Assembly (NCBI RefSeq): GCF_006442815.1
Contig: NZ_VFVL01000010.1
Coordinates: 106,515-170,514, forward strand
DNA length: 64,000 nucleotides
Origin: Mesorhizobium sp. B2-4-3
Lineage (GTDB): Bacteria > Pseudomonadota > Alphaproteobacteria > Rhizobiales > Rhizobiaceae
Direction of reading: 5' to 3'
Part shown: positions 51,543-60,461 of the stretch, piece by piece
How the letters are laid out: the number at the start of each line of letters is the position of its first letter
Numbering within the stretch: the first letter of the stretch is position 1
The notes under the pieces: generated by a model
The model's input: the letters and a program-made list of their open reading frames with translations, nothing else
What the model was told of the DNA's origin: nothing
The model's database searches: none
Made by a program: the position numbers and the translations under genes

Positions 51543-51959
51543 ATGACCGTCAGGCTGCGCGCCCATCATTTGCTCTGCCTGCTGACCTATGTCGGCAAGG
51601 GCTACTCGCCGACCTTCACCGCCAACTACGACGAGGTGGTGAAGCGGCTCGGCGAGGGCGAGGGGGTGGTGATCGTTGCCGGTCCGGACGACATCTGCGC
51701 CCCGCTGCTCGGCGAGCCGGAGCCGCATTGCCTGCGCCAAAGCGCCGCCGAGCGGGACCGGATGGCGGCGCGCGATATCGGCGCTTTCCTCGGCCGGCCG
51801 ATCGAGGCCGGGGATCGGTTCGTGCTTGACGCCACCGGCCTGGCGGCGATGCGCAAGGCCTTTTCGGCCGGCCTGACGCGCCAAGCGTGCTCCGGCTGCG
51901 AATGGTCCGGCCTGTGCGACGCGGTTGCCGCCGGCGGATTCAGCGATACCTACCTGTAG
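51543..51959 (+). CDS. DUF1284 cysteine-containing protein
   Basis: This 138-residue protein begins MTVRLRAHHLLCLLTYVGKG and ends with RQACSGCEWSGLCDAV, the conserved cysteine cluster of the DUF1284 family, thought to bind an iron-sulfur or other metal centre. It lies 32 bp after bioY in the same direction and may be co-transcribed. Function is unknown. Confidence 0.85.
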   Translation: MTVRLRAHHLLCLLTYVGKGYSPTFTANYDEVVKRLGEGEGVVIVAGPDDICAPLLGEPEPHCLRQSAAERDRMAARDIGAFLGRPIEAGDRFVLDATGLAAMRKAFSAGLTRQACSGCEWSGLCDAVAAGGFSDTYL

Positions 51960-52162
51960 GCAATCCGATGCCGCATATGGGCGTCCGGGCCTCCGCGCGG
52001 GACTTTCCGCTGGCGCGGCATCGTTTTTTAAGCCGGATGATTGCATTGTGATTCGCTCGGCGATTGAAGCCCGACCCCAAAAAGGCCATGCTTTGACCGG
52101 AAAAGATCGAGTCTATGGGCGGTCCTCCAAGGGCGGGATCGCGTCTGGCTGAAAGGGATACG

Positions 52163-53938
52163 ATGCGGCAAGGACGTGCGCGCTGGCTGACGAGGCTGGC
52201 ATTTTTGACCGGTGTGGCGCTTTGGGTGCTGCCGGTCCAGGCCAAGGAAGAGGCCCGACCGCTCCAGATCACGTCTTTCTCTGGCGCCTATCTCGCGGCT
52301 CATATCGCCGAAAGCGACAATGACCTCGACGATGCGATCGCCTATTACAAGCAGGCGCTGGCCTTTGCGCCGGACGACAAGGAATTGCAGCAGAGCCTGA
52401 TGCTGGCTCTGGTCGCCCAAGGCCGCTTCGAGGAATCGCTGGTCTATGCCGACAAGCTGAAGGAAGTGCCGGATGTCGAGCGCTTCTCGCGCCTCGCGCT
52501 GGCCATCGATTCCTTCCACAAGAAGGACTACGCCAAGGCGCAGTACTGGTTGAAGCTCTCGCTCGAATCCGATCTCGACCGGCTGCTCTCGGGCGTCATG
52601 GACGGCTGGGCCAAGGAAGGCGCCGGCAACGCGTCCGAGGCCATGGATTCCATCGACAAGCTCAAGGGCCCGGACTGGTTCGGCCTGTTCAAATCGTTCC
52701 ACCGCGCGCTGATCGCCGACGCCGCCGGCCTGAACGACAAGGCCGACGAGATCTACGCCGCCACCATGGCCGATACCACGGCCGGCGGCTCCGCCCCCGA
52801 AACCTGGATGCGCAACGCCCAGGCCTATGCCTCGTTCCTCGCCCGCAAGGGCGACAAGTCGAAGGCGCTGGCGGTGTTGAACCAGGCCGAGGCCTTTGCG
52901 CCGGGCAAGCTCGAAATCACCACGCTGCGCGACCGCATCGCCAAGGGCGACAAGATCGAGCCGCTTGTCGCCGGCCCGGCCGACGGCGCCTCCGAAATCC
53001 TGCTCGACCTTGCCACCGCGCTCAACCGCGGCGGCGGCGAGCCTTTCGTGCGCCTCTATTTGCAATATGCGCTGGCGCTGAAGCCCGACAGCGACGCGGC
53101 CCTGGTGCAGCTTGCCGCCGTTGCCGAGCAGCTCAAGGACGGCGAAGGCGCGGTCGCGCTATACCGCCGTATTCCGGCGTCCTCGCCGCTCAAAGAGCTC
53201 TCCGACCTGCAGATCGGCCTCAACCTTGCCGATCTCGACAAGCATGACGAAGCGATTTCGCATCTCAAGGCCTATCTCGACAGGCATCCGGAGGACATGC
53301 GCGCCTATCTGGCGCTTGGCGGCGTCTATGGCTCGAAGGAAGATTTCCGCTCGGCCGCCAGTCTCTACGACAAGGCCGTCGAGCAGCTGAAGACGCCGAC
53401 CGCCGCCAACTGGAACATCTTCTACCAGCGCGGCATCGCCTATGAGCGGCTGAAGGAATGGCCGAAGGCGGAACCCAATTTCCGCAAGGCGCTGGAGCTG
53501 CAGCCCGACCAGCCGCAGGTCATGAACTATCTCGGCTATTCCTGGGTCGACATGAACATGAACCTCAAGGAAGGCCTGGCGATGATCCAGAAGGCCGTGG
53601 ATCTGCGGCCGAACGACGGCTACATCGTCGATTCGCTGGGCTGGGCCTATTTCCGCATGGGCCGCTTCGACGACGCCGTGCGCGAGATGGAGCGCGCCGT
53701 CTCGCTGAAGCCGGAGGATCCGGTCCTCAACGACCATCTCGGCGACGCCTACTGGCGCGTCGGCCGCAAGCTCGAGGCCACCTATCAGTGGACGCAGGCG
53801 CGCGACCTGAAGCCGGACCCCGATGTGCTCGCCACCTTGCAGCAGAAGCTGCTCAAGGGCCTGCCGCCGATCGAATCCAACACAGCGCAGGAAACCCCCA
53901 AGGTAAAGCCGGACCCGACGCCCGCGCCGAAAGGCTGA
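52163..53938 (+). CDS. Secreted tetratricopeptide repeat protein
   Basis: This 591-residue protein has a signal peptide (LTRLAFLTGVALWVLPVQA, cleavage before KEEA). At least nine TPR-like helical pairs follow, for example DDAIAYYKQALAFAPDDKEL, WPKAEPNFRKALELQPDQPQ and FDDAVREMERAVSLKPEDPV. It ends in a Pro/Lys-rich tail. ATG 52163 has AAAGGGA seven bases upstream. Such proteins work as periplasmic scaffolds, often in envelope biogenesis; no specific partner is visible. A strong terminator follows. Confidence 0.88.
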   Translation: MRQGRARWLTRLAFLTGVALWVLPVQAKEEARPLQITSFSGAYLAAHIAESDNDLDDAIAYYKQALAFAPDDKELQQSLMLALVAQGRFEESLVYADKLKEVPDVERFSRLALAIDSFHKKDYAKAQYWLKLSLESDLDRLLSGVMDGWAKEGAGNASEAMDSIDKLKGPDWFGLFKSFHRALIADAAGLNDKADEIYAATMADTTAGGSAPETWMRNAQAYASFLARKGDKSKALAVLNQAEAFAPGKLEITTLRDRIAKGDKIEPLVAGPADGASEILLDLATALNRGGGEPFVRLYLQYALALKPDSDAALVQLAAVAEQLKDGEGAVALYRRIPASSPLKELSDLQIGLNLADLDKHDEAISHLKAYLDRHPEDMRAYLALGGVYGSKEDFRSAASLYDKAVEQLKTPTAANWNIFYQRGIAYERLKEWPKAEPNFRKALELQPDQPQVMNYLGYSWVDMNMNLKEGLAMIQKAVDLRPNDGYIVDSLGWAYFRMGRFDDAVREMERAVSLKPEDPVLNDHLGDAYWRVGRKLEATYQWTQARDLKPDPDVLATLQQKLLKGLPPIESNTAQETPKVKPDPTPAPKG

Positions 53939-53964
53939 GCGACTTTCGTCGACGTTCAAGAATG

Positions 53965-53987
53965 CGGGGCTCGTCGAGCCCCGTTTT
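53965..53987 (+). terminator. Rho-independent terminator after TPR gene
   Basis: CGGGGCTC (53965-53972) pairs with GAGCCCCG (53976-53983) around a three-base loop and is followed by TTTT. It lies 26 bp after the stop. Confidence 0.85.
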
Positions 53988-54027
53988 CGTTTGGGGTTGG
54001 CCTCTTAGCCGAAACGCCCATCGCGAT

Positions 54028-54210
54028 CGTCATTCTATGGCGGAGCAAGGAGCGAAGCGGCGTCGCGCAGACCATAGAATCCATGCCGTGACCTTAAGGC
54101 GTTGCAACGATGCAGAATTCTGCTCCGCTGCACTCTTCGATCAAGGTCACGGAATGGATTCCAGGGTCTGCGCGACGCCGCTTCGCGGCTGCTCCGCCCT
54201 GGAATGACGA
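54028..54210. repeat. Family B palindromic element, copy 3
   Basis: It starts CGTCATTCTATGGCGGAGCA and ends GCTCCGCCCTGGAATGACGA. Inside, GAATCCATGCCGTGAC is answered by GTCACGGAATGGATTC. It occupies the 380-bp space between the TPR and GNAT genes together with a terminator; no gene is seen there. Confidence 0.85.
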
Positions 54211-54320
54211 GGTTCGGGCGGCTTCAGCCATCTCAGCTTTTGTGCCGATTTCACGGAAATGACCGGCGAAAATCTTGCGCGCCGACAAACAGCGGCCTTT
54301 CAAATTCCTATGTCGAGAAA

Positions 54321-54782
54321 TTAGAACATCTTTCTGTAGACGACGAACCCGGACTTCTCGCCGACCTTGTCGTAGAGCTGCATCGCCGTACGGTTCGTCT
54401 CATGCGTCAGCCAGTAGACGCGGTTCGCGCCCGCTTGGCCAGCGCGTTCGTAGACGCCTTCGATCAGCGCCCGGCCGACGCCCTGGCCGCGCGCGGCTTG
54501 CGTGGTGAAGAGATCCTGCAGATAGCAGCTCGGCGCGATCGATGTTGTCGAGCGATGATAGAGATAGTGCACGAGACCGAGAAGCTTGCCTTCGCGCTCG
54601 GCCACCAGCGCATGCACCGGCTCATAGGCGTCGAAGAAACGCGACCAGGTCATCTGCGTGATCTCGCCGGCAAGCGCCGTCGGGCCGGAGCGCCCGTAAA
54701 ACGCGTTGTAGCCGTCCCACAGCGGCAGCCACTGCTCGTAATCCTGCCTTGCTATGGGTCGGACGGTGAGTTGACCGGACAT
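54321..54782 (-). CDS. GNAT-family N-acetyltransferase
   Basis: This 153-residue protein has the acetyl-CoA-binding motif A in YLQDLFTTQAARGQGVGRALI (QxxGxG type) and the later NRVYWLTHETNRTAMQLYDK. ATG 54782 (MSGQLTVRPI) is the conserved start. It is divergent from glyQ, with about 170 bp between. The substrate is unknown. Confidence 0.9.
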   Translation of the reverse strand: MSGQLTVRPIARQDYEQWLPLWDGYNAFYGRSGPTALAGEITQMTWSRFFDAYEPVHALVAEREGKLLGLVHYLYHRSTTSIAPSCYLQDLFTTQAARGQGVGRALIEGVYERAGQAGANRVYWLTHETNRTAMQLYDKVGEKSGFVVYRKMF

Positions 54783-54951
54783 GGCTGAACCTTCGTTGTT
54801 GAAGCTGGGGCGAAGCAAAGGATCGCCGCGGTTCGCCGGCAATGGGCCAGCCCCACGCAAAGCGTTCAACCTCGCCGGATGCGGGGCGCCGCCTTGACGC
54901 TTGCCGGCCCGGCAACTAGGGAAGCGTCATCCTGCGCTTTCCGAGGCCGCC

Positions 54952-55899
54952 GTGACCATCGAGATCCCCGCTCACATGCATCCCAGCCGCTCCTTCCAGG
55001 GGCTGATCCTGACCTTGCACAATTACTGGGCGGACTATGGTTGCCTCATCCTGCAGCCCTACGACATGGAAGTCGGCGCCGGCACCTTCCATCCGGCGAC
55101 CACCTTGCGCGCGCTGGGTCCGCTGCGCTGGAACGCCGCTTATGTCCAGCCGTCGCGCCGGCCGAAGGACGGCCGCTATGGCGAAAACCCGAACCGCCTG
55201 CAGCATTATTACCAGTATCAGGTGATCCTGAAACCCAATCCGCCGAACCTGCAGGAGCTCTATCTCGGCTCGCTCGAGGCGATCGGCATCGATCCGCTGC
55301 TGCATGACATCCGCTTCGTCGAGGATGACTGGGAAAGCCCGACGCTGGGTGCCTGGGGGCTCGGTTGGGAGTGCTGGTGCGATGGCATGGAAGTGTCGCA
55401 ATTCACCTATTTCCAGCAGGTCTGCGGCATCGAATGCGCGCCGGTGGCGGGCGAGCTGACCTACGGCCTGGAGCGGCTCGCCATGTATGTGCAGGGCGTC
55501 GACAATGTCTACGACCTGAACTTCAACGGCCGCGAAGGCGCCGAGAAGGTCACTTACGGCGACGTCTTCCTGCAGGCCGAGCAGGAATATTCGCGCCACA
55601 ATTTCGAATTCGCCAACACCGCGATGCTGTTGAGACACTTCGAGGACGCCGAGGCCGAATGCAAGGCGCTGCTCGATGCCGGCACGCCCAAGCCGAGCGA
55701 CAATCTGGCGATGCACCGCATGGTCTTTCCGGCTTACGACCAGTGCATCAAGGCAAGCCATGTCTTCAACCTGCTCGACGCGCGCGGCGTGATCTCGGTG
55801 ACCGAGCGGCAAAGCTACATCCTGCGCGTGCGCAACCTGGCCAAGGCTTGCGGTGAGGCGTTCCTCAAGACGCGGGCCGGCGGGCTGGCGGCGGCTTAA
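54952..55899 (+). CDS. glyQ: Glycyl-tRNA synthetase alpha subunit
   Basis: This 315-residue protein has the class II core of the bacterial alpha2-beta2 glycyl-tRNA synthetase: [54 protein letters not shown] and [17 protein letters not shown]. It activates glycine; the beta subunit is encoded 430 bp downstream. The GTG at 54952 ([15 protein letters not shown]) was preferred to a TTG at 54901 because it gives the usual short lead before MHPSRSF. Confidence 0.95.
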   Translation: MTIEIPAHMHPSRSFQGLILTLHNYWADYGCLILQPYDMEVGAGTFHPATTLRALGPLRWNAAYVQPSRRPKDGRYGENPNRLQHYYQYQVILKPNPPNLQELYLGSLEAIGIDPLLHDIRFVEDDWESPTLGAWGLGWECWCDGMEVSQFTYFQQVCGIECAPVAGELTYGLERLAMYVQGVDNVYDLNFNGREGAEKVTYGDVFLQAEQEYSRHNFEFANTAMLLRHFEDAEAECKALLDAGTPKPSDNLAMHRMVFPAYDQCIKASHVFNLLDARGVISVTERQSYILRVRNLAKACGEAFLKTRAGGLAAA

Positions 55900-56078
55900 G
55901 CCGATACGGCTTTCGCGGTCTGGGTGGCCGCGCCGGCCGGCAACACGATCTGCGCCGATGCGCTGTCGATCGTGCGCATGGCCTGCCTGATCCCCGGCAT
56001 CGTGATCGCGCCATGCGCCTGGGCGGCGAAGCAGGCGCTGAGCGCCAGGATCTGCAGGGTTCTCGATGCCGTCTTCAT
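55896..56078 (-). CDS. Small predicted secreted protein
   Basis: This 60-residue frame starts with a credible signal peptide ([20 protein letters not shown], cleavage near AHGA), followed by a short Ala/Ile-rich segment. It is convergent with glyQ, overlapping its last four bases. No family is recognised. It could be real or chance; the well-formed signal peptide is the main support. Confidence 0.4.
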   Translation of the reverse strand: MKTASRTLQILALSACFAAQAHGAITMPGIRQAMRTIDSASAQIVLPAGAATQTAKAVSA

Positions 56079-56330
56079 CGTCGTTCAGCCAGTAGGTCTC
56101 TGCCTGAGCGTTTGTCGCTTCAGCGCAGCGTTCGGTTCACGGGAAGTTCTGCTCCAAGGACGGGTGGCGCCGCGCCGTTCCGACAGCGGGTCGAAAAATT
56201 CCGCGAAATCGGTCGAGGAGGCGGTCTGCTTGCGGGGTGACAGCGGCCGGCCGAGTTGCTATTTCCCGCGCATTCGTTTCGGCGCTGCGCGCCGACCCTC
56301 CCCATCATGGGGGGGGTGGGGAGCTTAACT

Positions 56331-58628
56331 ATGCCCGACCTGCTCTTGGAACTTCGCTCCGAGGAGATTCCCGCCCGCATGCAGCGCAAGGCTGCCGGCG
56401 ACCTCAGGAAGATGCTGACCGACGGCCTGGTCGAGGCGGGTCTGACCTATGAGGCGGCGCGTGAATATTGGACGCCGCGGCGCCTGACGCTCGACATAAG
56501 GGGCCTGACCGCGCGTTCGAAGGACATCCGCGAGGAGATCAAGGGGCCGTCGACCACGGCGCCCGAGCAGGCGGTGCAGGGCTTCCTGCGCAAGGCCGGC
56601 CTGTCATCGATCGCCGAGGCGCATGTCCATTCCGACCCGAAGAAGGGCGACTTCTACGTCGCCCATATCGCGAAGCCGGGCAGGGCGGCCGAAGAGATCA
56701 TCGCCGAGCTGGTGCCGGGCATCATCAGGAATTTCCCCTGGCCGAAATCGATGCGCTGGGGGCCGGCCTCGGCGAAACCCGGCTCGCTGCGCTGGGTGCG
56801 GCCGCTGCAGTCGATCGTCTGCACCTTCGGCCCTGAGACCGAGGAGCCGGTTGTGGTCGATTTCGAGATCGACGGCCTCCGCGCCGGCAACGTCACCTAT
56901 GGCCACCGCTTCCATGCGCCGGGCGGGATCACCGTGCGCCGCTTCGACGACTATGTCGCGAAGCTCGAAGCGGCCAAGGTCGTGCTCGACGCTGACCGGC
57001 GCAAGGAGATCATACTGGCCGATGCCCGCAACATCGCCTTTGCCAACGGCCTCGATCTCGTCGAGGACGAGGGCCTGCTGGAGGAAGTCTCCGGGCTGGT
57101 CGAATGGCCGGTCGTGCTGATGGGCGAGTTCGAGCAGGATTTCCTCACCATTCCGGGCGAAGTCATCCGCCTCACCATCCGCGCCAACCAGAAGTGCTTC
57201 GTCACCCGGCCGCAGGGCGCGGCCGAGGACCTGTCGAACCGCTTCATCCCGGTCGCCAATGTCGAGGCGAGCGACGGCGGCAAGGAAATCGCCTACGGCA
57301 ACGGCAAGGTGGTGCGCGCCCGCCTGTCCGACGCGCTCTATTTCTGGAAGACCGACCAGGGCGATCTGCCGGACCTCGACCAGCTCGCGGAATCGGCGGC
57401 GAAGTTCGACCTGGATTTGAAGAAGCCGCTCGACCAGCGCATGGCGCGCCTCGATCATCTCAACGTCACCTTCCATGCCAAGCTCGGCACGCAGGGCGCG
57501 CGCGTTGAACGTATCAAGCGGCTGGCGCAAGAGCTGGCCCCGGTCGTCGGCGCCGATAGCGCGCTGGTCGCTCGCGCGTCGGTGCTCGCCAAGGCCGATC
57601 TGCAGACCGAAGTGGTCGGCGAGTTTCCGGAACTGCAGGGCGCCATGGGCCGCAAATACGCGCTGCTGCAGGGCGAGCATGCATCCGTGGCCGCGGCCGC
57701 CGAGGAGCACTACAAACCGCAAGGCCCATCCGACCGCGTGCCGACTGATCCGGTCTCGGTTGCGGTGGCGCTCGCCGACAAGCTCGACACGCTTATCGGA
57801 TTCTGGGCGATCGATGAAAAGCCGACCGGCTCGAAGGATCCGTTCGCCCTGCGGCGCGCTGCGCTTGGCGTGGTCAGGATACTCATCGAGAATCGTATTC
57901 GTCTGGCGCTGACGTCTGTTTTCGCCAAGGCCTTTGCAAACTTCAAAGGCGGCGCGGATCAGTCGTCCGATCTCCTCGCCTTCTTCCACGACCGCCTGAA
58001 AGTCTATCTGCGCGAAAGCGGTGCACCGCATGACCTGATCGATGCTGTGTTGTCAGCCGGTTCGCGCCCGATCTCCCCCCTAGTGGGGGAGATGTCGGCG
58101 AAGCCGACAGAGGGGGGCGCTGTCCCGCCGGCCTCTCATTCTGTCGCGCCCCCCTCTGCCCTGCCGGGCATCTCCCCCACAAGGGGGGAGATCGGCCAAT
58201 CGCCGAATGACGACCTCCTCCAGATCGTCCGCCGCGTCGAGGCGCTGGGTTCCCTGCTCGACACCGAGGAGGGCAAGAACCTGCTCGCCGGCACCAAGCG
58301 CGCGGCCAACATTCTCGCCGCCGAGGAGAAGAAGAAAACGCTGGTCGCCGAGACCGTTGAGCCGGCATTGTTCCGCGAGGAAGTGGAAAATAGGCTCTAT
58401 GCCGCGGTGAATCAGGCCGAGAAAGAAGCCGGCCAAGCAATTCAAAATGAAGATTTTTCCGCCGCCATGCTGGCGCTTAGCGTGTTGCGCGAACCGGTTG
58501 ATTCATTCTTTGAGGGCGTTCTCGTGAATGATGAGGACCAGGCCGTGCGCGCCAACCGTCTGGCGCTGCTCGCCCGCATCCGCGCCGCCACCGATCAGGT
58601 CGCGGATTTTTCAAAAATCGTCGGCTGA
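56331..58628 (+). CDS. glyS: Glycyl-tRNA synthetase beta subunit with in-frame repeat insertion
   Basis: This 765-residue subunit starts [20 protein letters not shown]. It contains the GlyS tRNA-binding/HD-like region ([13 protein letters not shown]) and the C-terminal anticodon-binding DALR-type region with LNDHLG-equivalent helices ([34 protein letters not shown]). It is longer than usual for the family (about 690-720). The extra length is explained by residues 581-621, encoded by a family A palindromic repeat (58071-58192), which reads through in frame as [16 protein letters not shown] and so on. The synthetase must tolerate it, since the enzyme is essential. The 250 bp upstream contain nothing recognised. 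Confidence 0.93.
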   Translation: MPDLLLELRSEEIPARMQRKAAGDLRKMLTDGLVEAGLTYEAAREYWTPRRLTLDIRGLTARSKDIREEIKGPSTTAPEQAVQGFLRKAGLSSIAEAHVHSDPKKGDFYVAHIAKPGRAAEEIIAELVPGIIRNFPWPKSMRWGPASAKPGSLRWVRPLQSIVCTFGPETEEPVVVDFEIDGLRAGNVTYGHRFHAPGGITVRRFDDYVAKLEAAKVVLDADRRKEIILADARNIAFANGLDLVEDEGLLEEVSGLVEWPVVLMGEFEQDFLTIPGEVIRLTIRANQKCFVTRPQGAAEDLSNRFIPVANVEASDGGKEIAYGNGKVVRARLSDALYFWKTDQGDLPDLDQLAESAAKFDLDLKKPLDQRMARLDHLNVTFHAKLGTQGARVERIKRLAQELAPVVGADSALVARASVLAKADLQTEVVGEFPELQGAMGRKYALLQGEHASVAAAAEEHYKPQGPSDRVPTDPVSVAVALADKLDTLIGFWAIDEKPTGSKDPFALRRAALGVVRILIENRIRLALTSVFAKAFANFKGGADQSSDLLAFFHDRLKVYLRESGAPHDLIDAVLSAGSRPISPLVGEMSAKPTEGGAVPPASHSVAPPSALPGISPTRGEIGQSPNDDLLQIVRRVEALGSLLDTEEGKNLLAGTKRAANILAAEEKKKTLVAETVEPALFREEVENRLYAAVNQAEKEAGQAIQNEDFSAAMLALSVLREPVDSFFEGVLVNDEDQAVRANRLALLARIRAATDQVADFSKIVG
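58071..58192. repeat. Family A palindromic repeat inside glyS, copy 4
   Basis: Two inverted halves lie close together: ATCTCCCCCC(TAG)TGGGGGAGAT at 58071-58093 and ATCTCCCCC with GGGGGGAGAT at 58170-58192, around GAGGGGGGC/GCCCCCCTC inner arms. It is in frame with glyS with no stop. The intergenic copies (24671, 34084, 40999) show the same arms. Confidence 0.9.
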
Positions 58629-58664
58629 CAGGGCAAAAATCGTCGGCTGACAGGGCAAAAATCG
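58613..58664. repeat. 22-bp tandem duplication across the glyS stop codon
   Basis: AAAAATCGTCGGCTGACAGG plus GC (22 bases) occurs at 58613-58634 and again at 58635-58656, with a third partial unit AAAAATCG to 58664. The first unit encodes the last GlyS residues and the TGA stop; the second lies beyond it. Confidence 0.85.
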
Positions 58665-58785
58665 CGCCTTTCAACTTGCCCGCATTCGCTAGGATGCGGG
58701 CATTCCTCGACAATTCGGCGCCCGAAATTTAATGCGCCGGAGCCGGCTTACAGTCACACGGCGATGACCTCCGCATGGGACAAGG

Positions 58786-58834
58786 ATGCATGTCGTCCAG
58801 AATCGCCGAGCGGTTCTGGGGCAACGACATGCAT
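58786..58834. repeat. Single ATGCATGTCGT dyad (half of the bipartite repeat)
   Basis: ATGCATGTCGT (58786-58796) pairs with ACGACATGCAT (58824-58834) around CCAGAATCGCCGAGCGGTTC-type sequence. It matches the first dyad of the RIME-like elements; the companion GCGCGTCG dyad is reduced to a GGCGCGT trace behind it. It lies 80 bp upstream of the acidic protein gene. Confidence 0.65.
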
Positions 58835-58913
58835 CAACCAAGACTTAAGGCGCGTTCCCCGAGATCGTTTCCCGCGGCGCGCCATAAGACGTTCCCAAAC
58901 ACGGAGGCATGCC

Positions 58914-59267
58914 ATGAATTCCGTTGACGATATCGACCTGATTGAAGAGACCCCGGCCGCCGCCGAGGCGACCGAATCCGCTTCCGAAAACCTCCTCGAC
59001 CACGCCGCCGCAGCGGCAGTCGAATCTGCCGATCCGTCCGAGGACGATGAGGAAGATGACGAAGACGGCGAGGAGGCCACTGCCTCGGCCGACGACGAGT
59101 CGGAAGACGAGGATGAAGACGGCGACGACGATGACGCCGACGACGAAGACGATAACTCCGACGAAGAAGCCAAAGCCTCGGGCGACGATGAGTCCGACGA
59201 CGAGGATGAAGATGGCGAGGACGATGAAGACGACGACGATGATGACGACAAGGAACAAGCGGCCTGA
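58914..59267 (+). CDS. Extremely acidic low-complexity protein
   Basis: This 117-residue protein begins MNSVDDIDLIEETPAAAEAT and from about residue 43 consists largely of Asp and Glu, with blocks such as EDDEEDDEDGEE, ESEDEDEDGDDDD and ESDDEDEDGEDDEDDDDDDD. No domain is recognised. ATG 58914 has GGAGG at a good distance. The repeated DDES(E/D)DEDEDG blocks suggest growth by internal duplication. It has a terminator of its own. Possible roles (binding basic proteins, cations or nucleoid proteins) are only inference. Confidence 0.75.
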   Translation: MNSVDDIDLIEETPAAAEATESASENLLDHAAAAAVESADPSEDDEEDDEDGEEATASADDESEDEDEDGDDDDADDEDDNSDEEAKASGDDESDDEDEDGEDDEDDDDDDDKEQAA

Positions 59268-59293
59268 GCCGTCCCCTGTCGTGTGAGCAGGAG

Positions 59294-59321
59294 GGGCGGC
59301 GCGTCATGCGTCGCCCTTTTT
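59294..59321 (+). terminator. Rho-independent terminator after acidic protein gene
   Basis: GGGCG (59294-59298) and CGCCC (59312-59316) close a GC-rich stem with partial inner pairing, followed by five Ts (59317-59321), 27 bp after the stop. Confidence 0.7.
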
Positions 59322-59372
59322 CGTCAAGCTCGTCAGTCTTCCAGGAAGATTGACCCCATCAATCTTCAGAAG

Positions 59373-59782
59373 CTGACTAGTGCCACTGCACAGGGATTTT
59401 GAAAGGTTGCCGTTTGTCTTGGTGCAAGATTTTCCATTCATTTGCGTGAAATCGGCGCAAACGCCGGGGATTGGTTGAAGCCGCCCCCCCAACGTCGTCA
59501 TTCTATGGCGGAGCAAGGAGCGAAGCGACGCGGCGCAGACCATAGAATCCATGCCGTGACTTGGAAGCGCCGCCACAGTGCAGAATTTTGCTCCGTTGCA
59601 CGCCTTGGCGAAGGTGACGGCATGGATTCTAGGGTCTTCGCGACGGAGCTTCGCTCCTGCTCCGCCCTAGAATGACGATCGCGATGGGCGTTTCGGCCAA
59701 TCTCCAACGCGTGCCACCTGCCAACGCAAACAAAGCCTACCGAAGCCGACCGGTCAAAATCCCTGTGAGTGCCACTAGTCAG
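59373..59782. mobile_element. MITE-like element with about 29-bp terminal inverted repeats
   Basis: The left end CTGACTAGTGCCACTGCACA (continuing GGGATTTTGA, 59373-59402) and the right end (59754-59782), reverse-complemented CTGACTAGTGGCACTCACAG (continuing GGATTTTGA), match except for one base change and one indel. The 350-bp interior encodes no transposase but contains family B copy 4. CTAG at each end could be a target duplication. It is most simply a non-autonomous element or the scar of an insertion sequence. Confidence 0.6.
59496..59678. repeat. Family B palindromic element, copy 4 (inside MITE-like element)
   Basis: It starts CGTCATTCTATGGCGGAGCA and ends GCTCCGCCCTAGAATGACGA. Inner dyads GAATCCATGCCGTGAC and GTGACGGCATGGATTC are present. 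It lies entirely inside the terminal inverted repeats at 59373-59782. Confidence 0.85.
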
Positions 59783-59901
59783 GCTTCCACGATGCTGACC
59801 CGCACGCTGTCCGGATAGACCTCGACCTCGATCAGCGGCTCGCCATTGACGATGGCGCGCCCCGTCGAGCTGCTCATGGCGCCGCCGTGCCCGATCCGCA
59901 T
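59779..59901 (-). CDS. Short reading frame ending in the MITE-like terminus, 40 residues
   Basis: The reverse strand reads MRIGHGGAMSSSTGRAIVNG, then EPLIEVEVYPDSVRVSIVEA, and stops at a TGA supplied by the terminal inverted repeat. The composition looks protein-like (amphipathic strand EPLIEVEVYPDSVRVSIVE), so it may be a truncated gene cut by the element or a genuine small protein. No family was recognised. Confidence 0.3.
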   Translation of the reverse strand: MRIGHGGAMSSSTGRAIVNGEPLIEVEVYPDSVRVSIVEA

Positions 59902-59957
59902 GACGGGGATCGGATAGAGTTAAGCGCCTAGCACACCAAGGCCGGATCCAATGTGAC

Positions 59958-60461
59958 CTACATCGCCTTGCCGACGCGCGGCTGTGACTCTTGCGGCTGC
60001 GCCTGTGGCTGCGCATCGGCTGTCGCGCCTGGCTGGGCGGCGGTTTTGCCGCTGCCGTTCGAAGCTGATGCAGCGCCGTTCGCCGGCGTTGCCGGTGATG
60101 TGCCGTTTGCCGGCGCGGTGGCGGCGGGTGTGGTTGCCGGTGTCGCGGGCTTGGCCGACGCTGTCGCCGCCGGCGTTGCGAAAGCGCCGCCGACAATGCC
60201 GCCGCGAATGATCATCGGGGCCTGCTGGTGCCCGGATTTCTCGGGGATTGCCGCGACCTTTTCGTCGGTGACTGCGGGCATAGGGTCGCCAAGCGCTATC
60301 ATCGACGGCGCCGAGGCCGCGGACAGCTTGGTCGGCTCGATCGCATTCAGCCTGATTACGGAAGGCGTCGAGGTCAAGGGTCCGACCACGACGATCGACG
60401 AGGCATGTGCCGCGCCGTTCATCGCCAAAAGGCCGATACCGAACGCTCCAAGCAAACGCAT
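59958..60461 (-). CDS. Predicted secreted Ala/Pro-rich protein
   Basis: This 167-residue protein has a signal peptide (MRLLGAFGIGLLAMNGAAHA, cleavage before SSIV). A folded-looking part of about 80 residues follows (IVVVGPLTSTPSVIRLNAIE), then a long low-complexity tail rich in Ala, Pro, Thr and Gln (PATPATTPAATAPANGTSPA). It is probably exported to the periplasm or envelope. No family is recognised. It is divergent from the TsaC/Sua5 gene. Confidence 0.6.
   Translation of the reverse strand: MRLLGAFGIGLLAMNGAAHASSIVVVGPLTSTPSVIRLNAIEPTKLSAASAPSMIALGDPMPAVTDEKVAAIPEKSGHQQAPMIIRGGIVGGAFATPAATASAKPATPATTPAATAPANGTSPATPANGAASASNGSGKTAAQPGATADAQPQAQPQESQPRVGKAM

Noticed and set aside
56079..56330. 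Region before glyS examined for a T-box or other riboswitch
   Set aside because: No T-box, terminator/antiterminator pair or known aptamer core could be seen; only a weak GC-rich dyad near the start is present.
56604..58031. Minus-strand open frame of 475 codons opposite glyS
   Set aside because: It is antisense to an intact, essential synthetase gene and has shadow-like composition.
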